A DNA stretch of 64,000 bases. Source: Paenibacillus_D tarimensis_A. Its GTDB lineage: Bacteria; Bacillota; Bacilli; Paenibacillales; Paenibacillaceae. Location: contig CP166298.1 in NCBI GenBank assembly GCA_041281825.1, positions 1,860,001 through 1,924,000 of the forward strand, written 5' to 3'. The stretch's first letter is position 1, and each line of letters starts with the position of its first letter. A program made the position numbers and the translations under genes. A model generated the notes under the pieces. That model worked only from the letters and a program-made list of their open reading frames with translations. It was not told the origin of the DNA and made no database searches. This document shows positions 53,638 to 62,282 of the stretch, piece after piece.

Positions 53638-54771
53638 CTATGCATGTTTCGAGCTTTTATTCGGTTCTTTAACGCGGGACTTTTGGTTGTATAGCCAAAG
53701 CGCGTATTCGAGCGGACGAATGATGGCGTTTCGGTAGGTTTCGTGTTCCCCGGCTCTGGCGAATACTTCGCGGGCGGGCTTGGGATTGACCTCCAGCAGC
53801 CAGATGTGGCCGGTCTGATCGATTGCCAGATCCAATGCGAGTTCGCACAAATGGCCGTAAGACAGATCAAGATATTCGGAAATCTCGACGCCCAGACGCG
53901 CAGCCTCGAGTTTGATTTGATCCACTTTCGTTTCACTGCCGATCCAATTCATCAGCAGCTCGTGCATCGGAGCCGCTTTGCCGCCTCCATGAAGATTGGA
54001 GGTGATGCTGCCCGGCGGACCGACCCTTCCGGCGCAGCCTGTAATCTCCCACCTGCCGGAGCCGTTCTTCTGGGCGAGCATCCGATAATCGTGAACTCGG
54101 CCGCTGGGCAGCTTCAATTGTATGCCTTGCTGAATCAGATAGCGGCGGTCCTCTGAATACCATGCTGCAACTTTTCTTAATATGGCAGAGGAGGATACTC
54201 TCTCCGGTCTAATGATTTTTCGGGACAGGTCCCGTCCTTGAATGAGCCATGTGCGGCCGCGTTGCTTTTCAATCCGGAGAATGCCTCTGCCCCCGGTCCC
54301 GTTAATCGGCTTCAAGTAGAGAAGCGGGTACCTTTCGAGCATTTCACTGATGTCACGGCTGCCTTCCACGATCCGCGTATGCGGCAGGTGGGGGCGGAAC
54401 CGGTTGTCGCTGATAAGCGTGCGGTATACGGTCCACTTGTTGCGCATCGGACGATTCAGAAACTTCATATGCTGATAACGGACGCGGAATTTCTTCAGCT
54501 GTTCAAAGCGATGGCTTCTCTGAATTCGGCAGCGGTCATAGATCATGTGAGGAAAGCGGCACCATCTGCGCGTCCATTGTTTTGTCACCGGATCGTAGAA
54601 CATCGCGTGTATGCGATTGGTATTGTAATTGACGTCCTGCGGCGTAAAAACAAATATATCCAATCCCATACGCTTGCCTGCGGTTATCATTTTCTGATAA
54701 ACCGGCTTTTCCTCCAAAAGGCGGTTGTTATTCAAATATAGGGTTAATATACCGAGGACGGGCTGTGCCAA
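53638..54771 (-). CDS. YheC/YheD family ATP-grasp spore coat-associated protein (paralogue 5)
   Basis: The 377-residue protein has an N-terminal pre-ATP-grasp part (AQPVLGILTLYLNNN) and an ATP-grasp core. The core includes LLYLKPINGTGGRGILRIEK, a nucleotide-binding loop, and the C-terminal metal and phosphate motif LALDLAIDQTGHIWLLEVNP. YheC and YheD are sporulation proteins associated with the coat, and ATP-grasp folds usually make carboxylate-amine bonds. The start is TTG 54771 with GAGGGGAG close by, overlapping the GNAT gene by 28 bases. It is the last gene of the six-gene minus-strand operon. Confidence 0.9.
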   Translation of the reverse strand: MAQPVLGILTLYLNNNRLLEEKPVYQKMITAGKRMGLDIFVFTPQDVNYNTNRIHAMFYDPVTKQWTRRWCRFPHMIYDRCRIQRSHRFEQLKKFRVRYQHMKFLNRPMRNKWTVYRTLISDNRFRPHLPHTRIVEGSRDISEMLERYPLLYLKPINGTGGRGILRIEKQRGRTWLIQGRDLSRKIIRPERVSSSAILRKVAAWYSEDRRYLIQQGIQLKLPSGRVHDYRMLAQKNGSGRWEITGCAGRVGPPGSITSNLHGGGKAAPMHELLMNWIGSETKVDQIKLEAARLGVEISEYLDLSYGHLCELALDLAIDQTGHIWLLEVNPKPAREVFARAGEHETYRNAIIRPLEYALWLYNQKSRVKEPNKSSKHA

Positions 54772-55268
54772 GCTTCTCCCCTCTCTTTCTCATTGGTTTG
54801 AAGCTCCTCCTGTATCATCGAGCGGTGAATGAAACGGATAGTCGGTTTGCCGGTCGGTCCCCGGCTGATCCCGACGGCGACCATTCCGGCTCCGAAGCAG
54901 ACGGAGATGCTTGCCGGATTGTCAAGCGCAACCGTGCAGCTTAATCGCCCGCAGCTGCGAATCATCGACTGAAGCAGAGCCGAACCGATTCCTTGCCCCC
55001 GTGTTTCGGGATGAACGGCAAGCAGACAAGCGGACTTGCCATACTCAATAGCGGCGCCTACCCCAACGAGTTTGTTATCATGGAATGCAACCGCGACAAC
55101 AGCATTGGCATCGCCGTCAACGGAAGAATCCAAATCTTCGGACTCAAGACGCTGCATCGCCTGTAGTCCCAGCTTTGTCAACCGCCGGTCGCCGTACCGA
55201 AGCGCAAAGGCGATCAGCCGTCTCTTGACAGCGCTCCACATTTCCGGTGTAACAGTTTTGACGATCAC
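54744..55268 (-). CDS. GNAT family N-acetyltransferase within the YheC/D operon
   Basis: The 174-residue GNAT protein has motif A ACLLAVHPETRGQGIGSALL, with the acetyl-CoA binding loop R-G-Q-G-I-G, and a later LDNPASISVCFGAGMV. The start is GTG 55268 with GGGAGG 6 bases before it. It overlaps its upstream neighbour by four bases (GTGA), so it is translationally coupled to the YheC/D genes. Acetylation of a coat component or of an ATP-grasp product is an inference from context only. Confidence 0.88.
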   Translation of the reverse strand: MIVKTVTPEMWSAVKRRLIAFALRYGDRRLTKLGLQAMQRLESEDLDSSVDGDANAVVAVAFHDNKLVGVGAAIEYGKSACLLAVHPETRGQGIGSALLQSMIRSCGRLSCTVALDNPASISVCFGAGMVAVGISRGPTGKPTIRFIHRSMIQEELQTNEKERGEAWHSPSSVY

Positions 55269-56422
55269 ATTGCGCCTCCCGATTTTCCATGCTTTTTCTT
55301 ATACAGAAACAAGCTGTACTGGTAAATTCGTTCCAGAGATTTGCCTCGAATATGCGGTTCATCGAACTTCATTGGTTTGGAATTTGCTTCGAAAAACCAT
55401 ATATTCCCTTTCATATCGACGCCAAGATCCATAGACATTTCACCCAGCTGGTGGCCGCTTCCGCGTTCAATCTGTTTGGCAATGAGCAGTGTCGTATTTT
55501 TAACTTTTGCAAGCAGTCGTCTCGCTTCTTCGTGTCCAAAGACGTTGATCAGCAATTTCTCCGGGTCGTCTATGCTGCCGCCGCGCGGCACATGCGTTGT
55601 AATGCTTGTCAGTCCGGCGACGCGTGCGCCGATACCGGTGATATCCCATATTCCCCGCTGATTTTTTTGCGCCAGCACGCGAAGATCGAATTGCCTGTTC
55701 TGATAAGAGGCGAGTTCGATGCCCTGTTGGGCGATATAAGATTCACCGGAGCTTTCTTTTATGATTTTTGCCCACAGCTTGGTCAGTGAGCCGCACTGAT
55801 AAGTGCGGCTTTTTTTCTTGGATTGGACTTTAAGACGATATGGCAACGTTTTGTCGGGTTCTACCTGAAGCGTCATAATACCGACGCCGGCTTTCCCGCT
55901 AACCGGCTTGAGATATAGAAACGAATGCTTTCGGAGCATTTGTCTTAGCCCTAATTGACTGACCAGCCTCCTGGTGCCTGGGATGAACCGCCGCGTTGAT
56001 TTGGACAGCCTCAGCCATTCAAACAGATTCCATTTATTAAAGAAGGCGGGATTAAAAAGCCGGATGCGCGGATGTTTAACAAGTGCGGCTAATTTTCGCT
56101 TGACGATCGGCTGGATCTCATCCTCGCGCTGAGGGATCCGGTTATATACGACGTCGGGAAGCGGAAATAATTTGTTATGCCACGTTTGTGTCTCTTTGGA
56201 GAACGTAAAGCCTTTGACCCTTTTCTTGGCCAGATTAAGCTGCTTTACCGTCACAACATAGGTCGTAAACCCTAGCTCGCCGCCTTTCTGAAGCAGGTCC
56301 GCAAAGTTCTCGCGGTTGCCGCGAAAAAATTGCAGGTCGTCCTCCACGGTCAGAATGGCCATGACCGGTTTAGCGCTGTTGGATTCGACGGCATAGATGC
56401 GTTCATCAAATAATTGCTCCAT
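55265..56422 (-). CDS. YheC/YheD family ATP-grasp spore coat-associated protein (paralogue 4)
   Basis: The 385-residue protein is of the YheC/D family. VMAILTVEDDLQFFRGNREN begins the pre-ATP-grasp domain, VVYNRIP is shared with the paralogues, FLYLKPVSGKAGVGIM is the ATP-binding strand-loop, and MDLGVDMKGNIWFFEANSKP carries the Glu-x-Asn metal site. AGGAGGG precedes the ATG, which directly follows the stop of the upstream gene without any gap. Confidence 0.92.
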   Translation of the reverse strand: MEQLFDERIYAVESNSAKPVMAILTVEDDLQFFRGNRENFADLLQKGGELGFTTYVVTVKQLNLAKKRVKGFTFSKETQTWHNKLFPLPDVVYNRIPQREDEIQPIVKRKLAALVKHPRIRLFNPAFFNKWNLFEWLRLSKSTRRFIPGTRRLVSQLGLRQMLRKHSFLYLKPVSGKAGVGIMTLQVEPDKTLPYRLKVQSKKKSRTYQCGSLTKLWAKIIKESSGESYIAQQGIELASYQNRQFDLRVLAQKNQRGIWDITGIGARVAGLTSITTHVPRGGSIDDPEKLLINVFGHEEARRLLAKVKNTTLLIAKQIERGSGHQLGEMSMDLGVDMKGNIWFFEANSKPMKFDEPHIRGKSLERIYQYSLFLYKKKHGKSGGAM

Positions 56423-57796
56423 TTACGATTCCCTCCTGCGAAAGCTGCTCAAGTAGAGACAATGCTCAAGTATATAGTTGAGCGATAACCGACCTTGCTC
56501 CTTGAGAGAGGGATGCTTAAAGATGGAACGTCCCGGTTTGGCGTTCGCTTCGAACATGTACACTTCACCGTCTTTGTCTATGCCGATATCCAGGCCGAGC
56601 TCGCCAAGCATATGGGGAAAGTTCCGCTCAATTGCTTCACACAGCTTCACCGAAACTCTTTTTGCTTTATCCAGCACCTCACTTGCCCGGTCGCCGAAGG
56701 CACGGCTCAGCGCCTGCTCCGGCGTCATCAGCGAACCGCCGTTTTTGATATGGGTCGTCACGCTGCCTCGCCCCGCTTTTTTGGCGCCGATGCCGGCCGG
56801 CACCCATTCGTTTTTACCGTTCTTATTCATATGAAAGCGAAAATCGATGGGACACCCGTCAATTTCTACAAGCCGGATCCCTTGCTGAATCACATAACGT
56901 GAAAGCGAGCTTCTGTGTCTCGCGTTCAGCATTCGCATCAAGCTTTGGAAATTGTTGAACCTGAGCAGCACGTTGCTCGATCCGCGGCGGTACCTTGCGA
57001 AGTAACCCCGTTTAGGATGATAAGTAAGGCGGTATATGCCGATCCCCAAGCTGCCCGCAGTCGGTTTGTAGTAAACAAAGTAATGTTTCTCGAGCATTTC
57101 CTTAATTCTTTCCGGTGACGGGTTTAAGTGGGATTCAGGCAAGTGAGGAGACGCCTGCACATCGTTTTCCAGCAATTTGTACACGTCGGATTTATTGAAG
57201 AAGCTCCAGTTAAAGAACGGAATTCTTTTACGAATAAAACGTTCCCGCAGTGAAGTGATCGAAGTCGACGTCTCCGCTTTTCTGTTCGGAAGCCGGTTAT
57301 AGACAACGTCGGGCAAGGGAACGGTTTTGCGGTACCATGAGCCTTGCGGGTTCAAAAAATAACCGCTCACGGTTTCATTCTGCCAGTTAATGTCCCGCGG
57401 CGTAAAAGCGAAAAAATAAGCTTTATTTGCTCCCAGCTTTATCAGCTGTTTGATGAAACCGCTGCGGCCGCCAAACGGCTCGTTTGGCGTGCGATACCCC
57501 GAATCGGTTAAAACACCGATCAGCGGGCCGATTTGCACTTCATTCTCTCCGCTGTTTTGAACAAATACACTGCCGGATTTAGGCACGCGGATCCATTGAC
57601 GGACACCCGCCGACAAATACAAGTGGTTGCCTCGCCGCTTTATCGGCTTTACTGCGGCCAGCACCACTTCTTTGCCGAGTTTTACATGGACCGATTTTTT
57701 GCCGGTAAGCTTCAGTTTTTTTATCAGAGGTTGGGATAAATAAACGACCTTGTTTGCTTGCTGGGAAAAATGTACATTGCAAAATGTCAAACTCAT
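56423..57796 (-). CDS. YheC/YheD family ATP-grasp spore coat-associated protein (paralogue 3)
   Basis: The 457-residue protein is longer because it keeps an N-terminal beta-rich domain of about 90 residues (VVYLSQPLIKKLKLTGKKSV) also present in paralogue 1. The core includes GPLIGVLTDSGYRTP, VVYNRLPNRK, YYKPTAGSLGIGIYRL, VIQQGIRLVEIDGCPIDFR and LDIGIDKDGEVYMFEANAKP. AGGAGG lies 8 bases before the ATG. The size difference between long (1, 3) and short (2, 4, 5) members parallels the two types YheD and YheC. Confidence 0.93.
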   Translation of the reverse strand: MSLTFCNVHFSQQANKVVYLSQPLIKKLKLTGKKSVHVKLGKEVVLAAVKPIKRRGNHLYLSAGVRQWIRVPKSGSVFVQNSGENEVQIGPLIGVLTDSGYRTPNEPFGGRSGFIKQLIKLGANKAYFFAFTPRDINWQNETVSGYFLNPQGSWYRKTVPLPDVVYNRLPNRKAETSTSITSLRERFIRKRIPFFNWSFFNKSDVYKLLENDVQASPHLPESHLNPSPERIKEMLEKHYFVYYKPTAGSLGIGIYRLTYHPKRGYFARYRRGSSNVLLRFNNFQSLMRMLNARHRSSLSRYVIQQGIRLVEIDGCPIDFRFHMNKNGKNEWVPAGIGAKKAGRGSVTTHIKNGGSLMTPEQALSRAFGDRASEVLDKAKRVSVKLCEAIERNFPHMLGELGLDIGIDKDGEVYMFEANAKPGRSIFKHPSLKEQGRLSLNYILEHCLYLSSFRRRES

Positions 57797-57832
57797 GTGT
57801 TGAACCTCCTGGGAGTTTTCATCCGGAAAACC

Positions 57833-58966
57833 CTATTTAAACAATTGATGGGTACGACGGGCGCACAAAAGCCGCGCATATAATAACGGACGGACAACGG
57901 ACTGTTCGGCTGTCCCGCATTGGTTCAATAAAGTAAAAAGGCTTCGCCCGGGCTTGGAGTTCGCTTCCAGAAGCCATATGCGGCCATCCGGCTCTATGCC
58001 GAAGTCGATACCAAGCTCCAGCAGCCTGCCGAACGATTGCTCCAGCCGCTCAGCGATGGCCAAGCTTGCCTGCGGAAGCGTTCGGAGCAGTTGTTCCGCT
58101 GTTTGCTTGCCGAAAATTTCCCGTAAAGCCGGTTCCGCCGGCTTGGCGGTTCCACCGCCATGAAGATTTGCGGTGACGGAGCCGGATTCACCGCAGCGGA
58201 CTGCAATTCCGGTGACGCTCCACCTGCCCCGCGCTTCCTTCTGAACAAGGACGCGAATATCGAACGGAACGTCCTCTTTGTCCGTTAAATTCAAATACGG
58301 CTGTATCAAATAATGACGGCCTGCAACCTTCCGATGGGCGGCTTCTGCACAGGATTCCAGCGTATCGTAGGAGGCGGCATAGGAACGATTGCCACCGGTT
58401 CTGCCGCGCAGTTGATATTTCCCGGCAGCAGCGTCTTTGTAGATCCTGATGATGCCGCGTCCCTGCATTCCCGCGTCGGGTTTCAGAATGATGCCGCCCG
58501 CCTCGGTATTCAGCCGACCGGAGAGCTGTATACGGTTTACGTACCGCTCGGTACGAGGAATCATATCGGCAATCTCCTTGGACTGCTCAAGCGAACGGTA
58601 TACCGCTGCTTTACCCGGAAGCTGAGTGCCGAGCCGGATCCACTGTTTACGTTGCTTCATCCGGTTCAGCATGGATTCGCAGGTAGATCGTTCCAAGCTC
58701 GTCATACATGAAGACCGGTCATATACCGCTTCGGGAAGCGGGCATTTTTCATAAGACCATTCTCCGTTCTTCAGCTTGAAGCCGTACAAATCACCGGTTG
58801 CATCGTTATAATCGACCGGTGAGAAAACATAGACATCCATGCCAAAGCGGGGACCGTGAACGCACAGCGAACGGCAAAACCGGTCCTCCGGAAGATGTTT
58901 GGTCAGGCGGGTATCCCCGCGCGGCAGAGAGGCCATAACGCCTATTTTCCAACTTGAACGTTTCAT
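57833..58966 (-). CDS. YheC/YheD family ATP-grasp spore coat-associated protein (paralogue 2)
   Basis: The 377-residue short-type member shows EAVYDRSSCMTSLER in place of VVYNRLP, GIILKPDAGMQGRGIIRIYK for ATP binding, PFDIRVLVQKEARGRWSVTG, and IDFGIEPDGRIWLLEANSKP for the metal site. The insert TGGNRSYAASYD is unusual. GGGAGGG stands 3-5 bases before the ATG. It overlaps paralogue 1 by four bases (ATGA). Confidence 0.92.
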   Translation of the reverse strand: MKRSSWKIGVMASLPRGDTRLTKHLPEDRFCRSLCVHGPRFGMDVYVFSPVDYNDATGDLYGFKLKNGEWSYEKCPLPEAVYDRSSCMTSLERSTCESMLNRMKQRKQWIRLGTQLPGKAAVYRSLEQSKEIADMIPRTERYVNRIQLSGRLNTEAGGIILKPDAGMQGRGIIRIYKDAAAGKYQLRGRTGGNRSYAASYDTLESCAEAAHRKVAGRHYLIQPYLNLTDKEDVPFDIRVLVQKEARGRWSVTGIAVRCGESGSVTANLHGGGTAKPAEPALREIFGKQTAEQLLRTLPQASLAIAERLEQSFGRLLELGIDFGIEPDGRIWLLEANSKPGRSLFTLLNQCGTAEQSVVRPLLYARLLCARRTHQLFK

Positions 58967-60345
58967 CGGCCCTCCCGGTCAAAGCCTGTAAGATAACGGG
59001 CGTACTGGATCATCAATCTTACGGACGGCCGGATTTTCTGATCATTGTTTAGCGGTGTATTATCATTTTTGGATGGTTTGGAGTTCACTTCCAGCAGCCA
59101 GACGTTTCCGCCGTGATCCAGCGCCAGATCGATGCCAAGCTCCCCGAAATGAGCGGGAATGTGCGCCTCGATTCCGTTGGCAATTTCCAGCGCTGCCTTC
59201 TGAAGCCGGCCTGGAGCGGCAACTTTGGCCGAAGCGGGCAGATTTGACTTGTACACCGCTTCTTTGACCGGACTCAATGTACCGCCGCGGGCCAGATTCG
59301 AGACGAAATGCTGATTGCCGGCAATTCTTGCGACGATGGAAGTTACCCCCCAATTACCGGTTATGTTCTTTTGGACCAGTGCACGAAAATCAACAGGCCG
59401 CTTTTGGATTTCGATTAGCTGCAGCCCTTGCTGAATCTGGTAACGAACCGTCTTCATCTTGCCTGAAATGCTGGTAAACAGTTTAGCAAGGCTGGAGAAG
59501 TACTCTTTTTTGGTTCCCAGCGACGTTGCATATTGCGCCTGATATTTTCCCTTCTCCAGTCTTGTGATTCGGATGATCCCTTTACCTAGACTGCCGCGAA
59601 CCGGCTTCAGAAATATAGTCGGATACCGGAGGCTCATCGTCTTTAGAACATTGAAGCTCTTGAGCAGGTGTGACTCCGGTAAATAACGGTGCAGGGACTG
59701 ATCGTTTCGAAGGGCCTCGAACACTTCCGATTTGTCGAGAAACTTTTCGTTAAAGACATGTGTCTGATACCTTGATTTTACTTCTCGAAGAAAATGTTGT
59801 ACGCTGGGTTTGTTCTCGAGTTTACGGGTTGTCAGCCGGTTGTTGATGACATCGCCGACAGGCATTTCCACGCGATGCCACCTGGATGCGTACACCCAGC
59901 CCTGAACGGAGCTGGTGCTGCTGCCGATCTGGTTCGGGGTAAAAAAGTACACATACGCGCCTTGCACCTGACAAGCATCGACCAGCTCCTTGCAAAACAG
60001 CGTAATAGAGCCGAACGGTTTATCCGGCATTCCCGGATAGTCCCTGCTGATCAACACGCCGATAAGCGGTCCGAGCGACAGCGTCATTGCGGCCTGGCGA
60101 AAATTGAGCCGGAGCGTCGTTCCGGTATGGATTCCCATCCTTCTGGCAAGCAAGTGGCTTACGCGCAGACCGTCATAACGCTGGACCGGAATGACTTTCA
60201 CTTGCTGTCTGTACGAACCGAATTTCAACATAATGGATTGGCCCTGCGGAATTTTTAAATGTTTCAAATAAGCCTCGCCGAGCATAAGTGTGTCGTCGGG
60301 TATACCGGAGCTGTTCACATGAACGGCAACTTTCGTTTTGAGCAT
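58963..60345 (-). CDS. YheC/YheD family ATP-grasp spore coat-associated protein (paralogue 1)
   Basis: The 460-residue long-type member has an N-terminal beta-rich domain (residues 1-95). GPLIGVLISRDYPGMP, VINNRLTTRK, FLKPVRGSLGKGIIRITR, QIQQGLQLIEIQKRPVDFR and IDLALDHGGNVWLLEVNSKP follow. The start at ATG 60345 follows GGAAGGAGAT. The frame stays open upstream to 60516 through a CPQCG sequence, but no ribosome binding site supports a longer form. It is the first gene of the operon, divergent from the DUF445 gene. Confidence 0.92.
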   Translation of the reverse strand: MLKTKVAVHVNSSGIPDDTLMLGEAYLKHLKIPQGQSIMLKFGSYRQQVKVIPVQRYDGLRVSHLLARRMGIHTGTTLRLNFRQAAMTLSLGPLIGVLISRDYPGMPDKPFGSITLFCKELVDACQVQGAYVYFFTPNQIGSSTSSVQGWVYASRWHRVEMPVGDVINNRLTTRKLENKPSVQHFLREVKSRYQTHVFNEKFLDKSEVFEALRNDQSLHRYLPESHLLKSFNVLKTMSLRYPTIFLKPVRGSLGKGIIRITRLEKGKYQAQYATSLGTKKEYFSSLAKLFTSISGKMKTVRYQIQQGLQLIEIQKRPVDFRALVQKNITGNWGVTSIVARIAGNQHFVSNLARGGTLSPVKEAVYKSNLPASAKVAAPGRLQKAALEIANGIEAHIPAHFGELGIDLALDHGGNVWLLEVNSKPSKNDNTPLNNDQKIRPSVRLMIQYARYLTGFDREGR

Positions 60346-60523
60346 GGTTGATCTCCTTCCAACCGACAATAAGTGATGTTGTGAAGGTCGTGGGCCTTGC
60401 GAATACTTCATCATATGAGGACATCTATCCCTTGGTGATTGGCCACATTGGGGACATTTGTCATTTTCTGAAATATTGAATTCAATATTCGATGTGAGTA
60501 ACATCCTGAGATGCATCGTGCAT

Positions 60524-60640
60524 CGTGATCAAAAACGGATTTTTTTAACATCCTCAATGATCTAAGGTTAAAAAATTCGGTTTTCAGCACCGAGAAGATT
60601 GAAAGAAACGGATTATTTAACATCCTCAATAAAGGACGGT
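60524..60640 (+). repeat. CTAAGGTTAAAA leader hairpin element, copy B
   Basis: CGTGATCAAAAACGG is followed by the arms CGGATTTTTTTAAC (60536-60549) and GTTAAAAAATTCGG (60567-60580), then TTTTCAGCAC. A third segment ACGGATTATTTAACATCCTC follows, ending near the DUF445 ribosome binding site. Copy A is at 39013-39160. The 60346-60523 part of this 300-base gap shows no other firm feature. Confidence 0.65.
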
Positions 60641-60645
60641 AGTGT

Positions 60646-61821
60646 ATGTATCCTTGGTTATTCATCCTCATCAGCATCACAGCCGCAGCTTTCGTCGGCG
60701 GTGTGACCAATCATTTTGCGATAAAGATGCTGTTTCATCCCAGACGCGAATACCGGCTGCGGGGCATGAGAGTACCGTTTACCCCCGGTCTCATTCCAAA
60801 ACGAAAGCCGGAGATCGCCGCTTCGCTCGGGCAGATCGTCTCTTCCTATCTTGTCACCGCCGAAGGGCTGAGAGAGCTTCTTGCCGGAGGCGCGTTCCGG
60901 GAATCGGCATTCGCGAAAATAACGGCGAGGCTTCATGCGGTGGCTTCCCGGGAACCGGGATTGACGCCTGGGGAACTGGCACGGCGCTGGTGGAGCGAAG
61001 AAGAACTGTCATTAAAGAAACAGGCCGCGGTTAAACAGCTTCATGAGTGGACGGCTTACGGCGCAGATTGGCTGTGGGACCGGCGGGGCTGGTCGGAGCG
61101 CAGACTGTCCGAGCTGGTGCCGGGCTGGTCGGATGAAGCGGTGCGCAGCTGGTCGGGCAAAGCGGAGCAGTTGATTATCGAATCGCTTAAGGATGAGATT
61201 AAGTCGCCGGACGGCCAGAAGATGCTTCGCAAGCTGACAGGGGGACTATTGGATAAAGCGGGCGGCTTCCTTGGCGCGCTTGCAGGTATTTTCATGGATG
61301 AGGATAAAATGCTGCAGCGTCTGACTCCCGTACTGCTGGAACAGCTTGACAGCGCAACTGTACGAAATGCGGTCCGCGGAATGATTGAGAAACAGCTCCG
61401 GCAGGCAGGCGAGTGGACGCTGGAGGACACGATTGCCCGAATATCGGGAGACGAGGCTCCGCTTGACTGGCTGAAGAGGAAAGCGGAGGAATTATTACGT
61501 TTCGGGGAGTGGCTCGATCGGGTGGAGCGCGCGGATATCAGCCAATGGCTCAAGGAGCATGAAGAACTATGGCAGCGATGGCTCCGCCGGTTGATTGCCG
61601 GCGGGCTAGATTTGGCTGAGAAAAATATGCATCGGATTATCGAGGCGATTGCGCTTCCAAAGCTTGTAAAAGAACAGGTTGAAAAGTTTCCGGTCGAACG
61701 GCTGGAGCAGATTATCTTGAGCGTATCGGGCAAGGAATTCCGCGCGATTACATGGCTTGGCGCGCTGCTCGGAGGATTGATCGGACTCATGCAATCGACG
61801 CTTATCTTATGGATGCAGTAG
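60646..61821 (+). CDS. DUF445 family membrane protein (YheB-like)
   Basis: The 391-residue protein has a first membrane helix (1-20) followed by the family signature GGVTNHFAIKMLFHPRREYR, then PFTPGLIPKRKPEIAASLG. The centre is a long helical region and the C-terminus a second membrane helix (WLGALLGGLIGLMQST). In Bacillus subtilis yheB (DUF445) lies beside yheC and yheD, and here it is divergent from the YheC/D operon, which supports a spore-related role. AAAGGACGG precedes the ATG. Confidence 0.9.
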   Translation: MYPWLFILISITAAAFVGGVTNHFAIKMLFHPRREYRLRGMRVPFTPGLIPKRKPEIAASLGQIVSSYLVTAEGLRELLAGGAFRESAFAKITARLHAVASREPGLTPGELARRWWSEEELSLKKQAAVKQLHEWTAYGADWLWDRRGWSERRLSELVPGWSDEAVRSWSGKAEQLIIESLKDEIKSPDGQKMLRKLTGGLLDKAGGFLGALAGIFMDEDKMLQRLTPVLLEQLDSATVRNAVRGMIEKQLRQAGEWTLEDTIARISGDEAPLDWLKRKAEELLRFGEWLDRVERADISQWLKEHEELWQRWLRRLIAGGLDLAEKNMHRIIEAIALPKLVKEQVEKFPVERLEQIILSVSGKEFRAITWLGALLGGLIGLMQSTLILWMQ

Positions 61822-61899
61822 CGCATAACCGGGTGGGACAAAGCATAGCATGAATCAAGGGCCTCATTATTCTCGCGAAGAGAAAGGAGCAATATAATC

Positions 61900-62190
61900 A
61901 TGCTGAAAGGAAAGTCCCGTCATGCGCTTTATGCCTCGCTTGCGGTGACGATGATTGTCGTCGCCATTCCAAGGCTGGATTTCGGTCAGGGATGGACGCC
62001 CGCCGCGTTATTCGGAGCGGTATGGATAATATTCGCGCTCTTGGTCGTCGCAGCAAATCTTCATGCTTTGCTGGGCGTAGACGAGCAAATGCAGCGCGAG
62101 CTAGGCAGGATCCGCCGAGCAAAGCGGCTGATGTGGCAGCACAAATTGCAGCAGCGAAACAATCGTTCAACTCGTTCAAATCATGGATAA
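61900..62190 (+). CDS. Small membrane protein with a probable 3' frameshift
   Basis: As read, the protein has 96 residues with two membrane helices (about 8-26 and 34-54) and a basic tail, MWQHKLQQRNNRSTRSNHG. In the next frame the same DNA reads AADVAAQIAAAKQSFNSFKS and stops at 62201, a more protein-like ending. One extra A in the AAA run at 62121-62123 would join the two parts into a protein of about 100 residues. The gene is therefore either recently frameshifted or carries a sequencing error. AAAGGAG precedes the ATG. No function is known. Confidence 0.7.
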   Translation: MLKGKSRHALYASLAVTMIVVAIPRLDFGQGWTPAALFGAVWIIFALLVVAANLHALLGVDEQMQRELGRIRRAKRLMWQHKLQQRNNRSTRSNHG

Positions 62191-62201
62191 AAGGAAAGTG
62201 A

Positions 62202-62229
62202 AAGAGGCTGTCCAAAGGACAGCCTCTTG
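62202..62229. terminator. Terminator between convergent genes
   Basis: The perfect 12-bp stem AAGAGGCTGTCC / GGACAGCCTCTT has a 3-base loop. Confidence 0.85.
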
Positions 62230-62282
62230 TTGAGCCGGCGTGAACGTGCGGAGGGCCGAGTTCGCCCGGGAAGCCAGATCCG

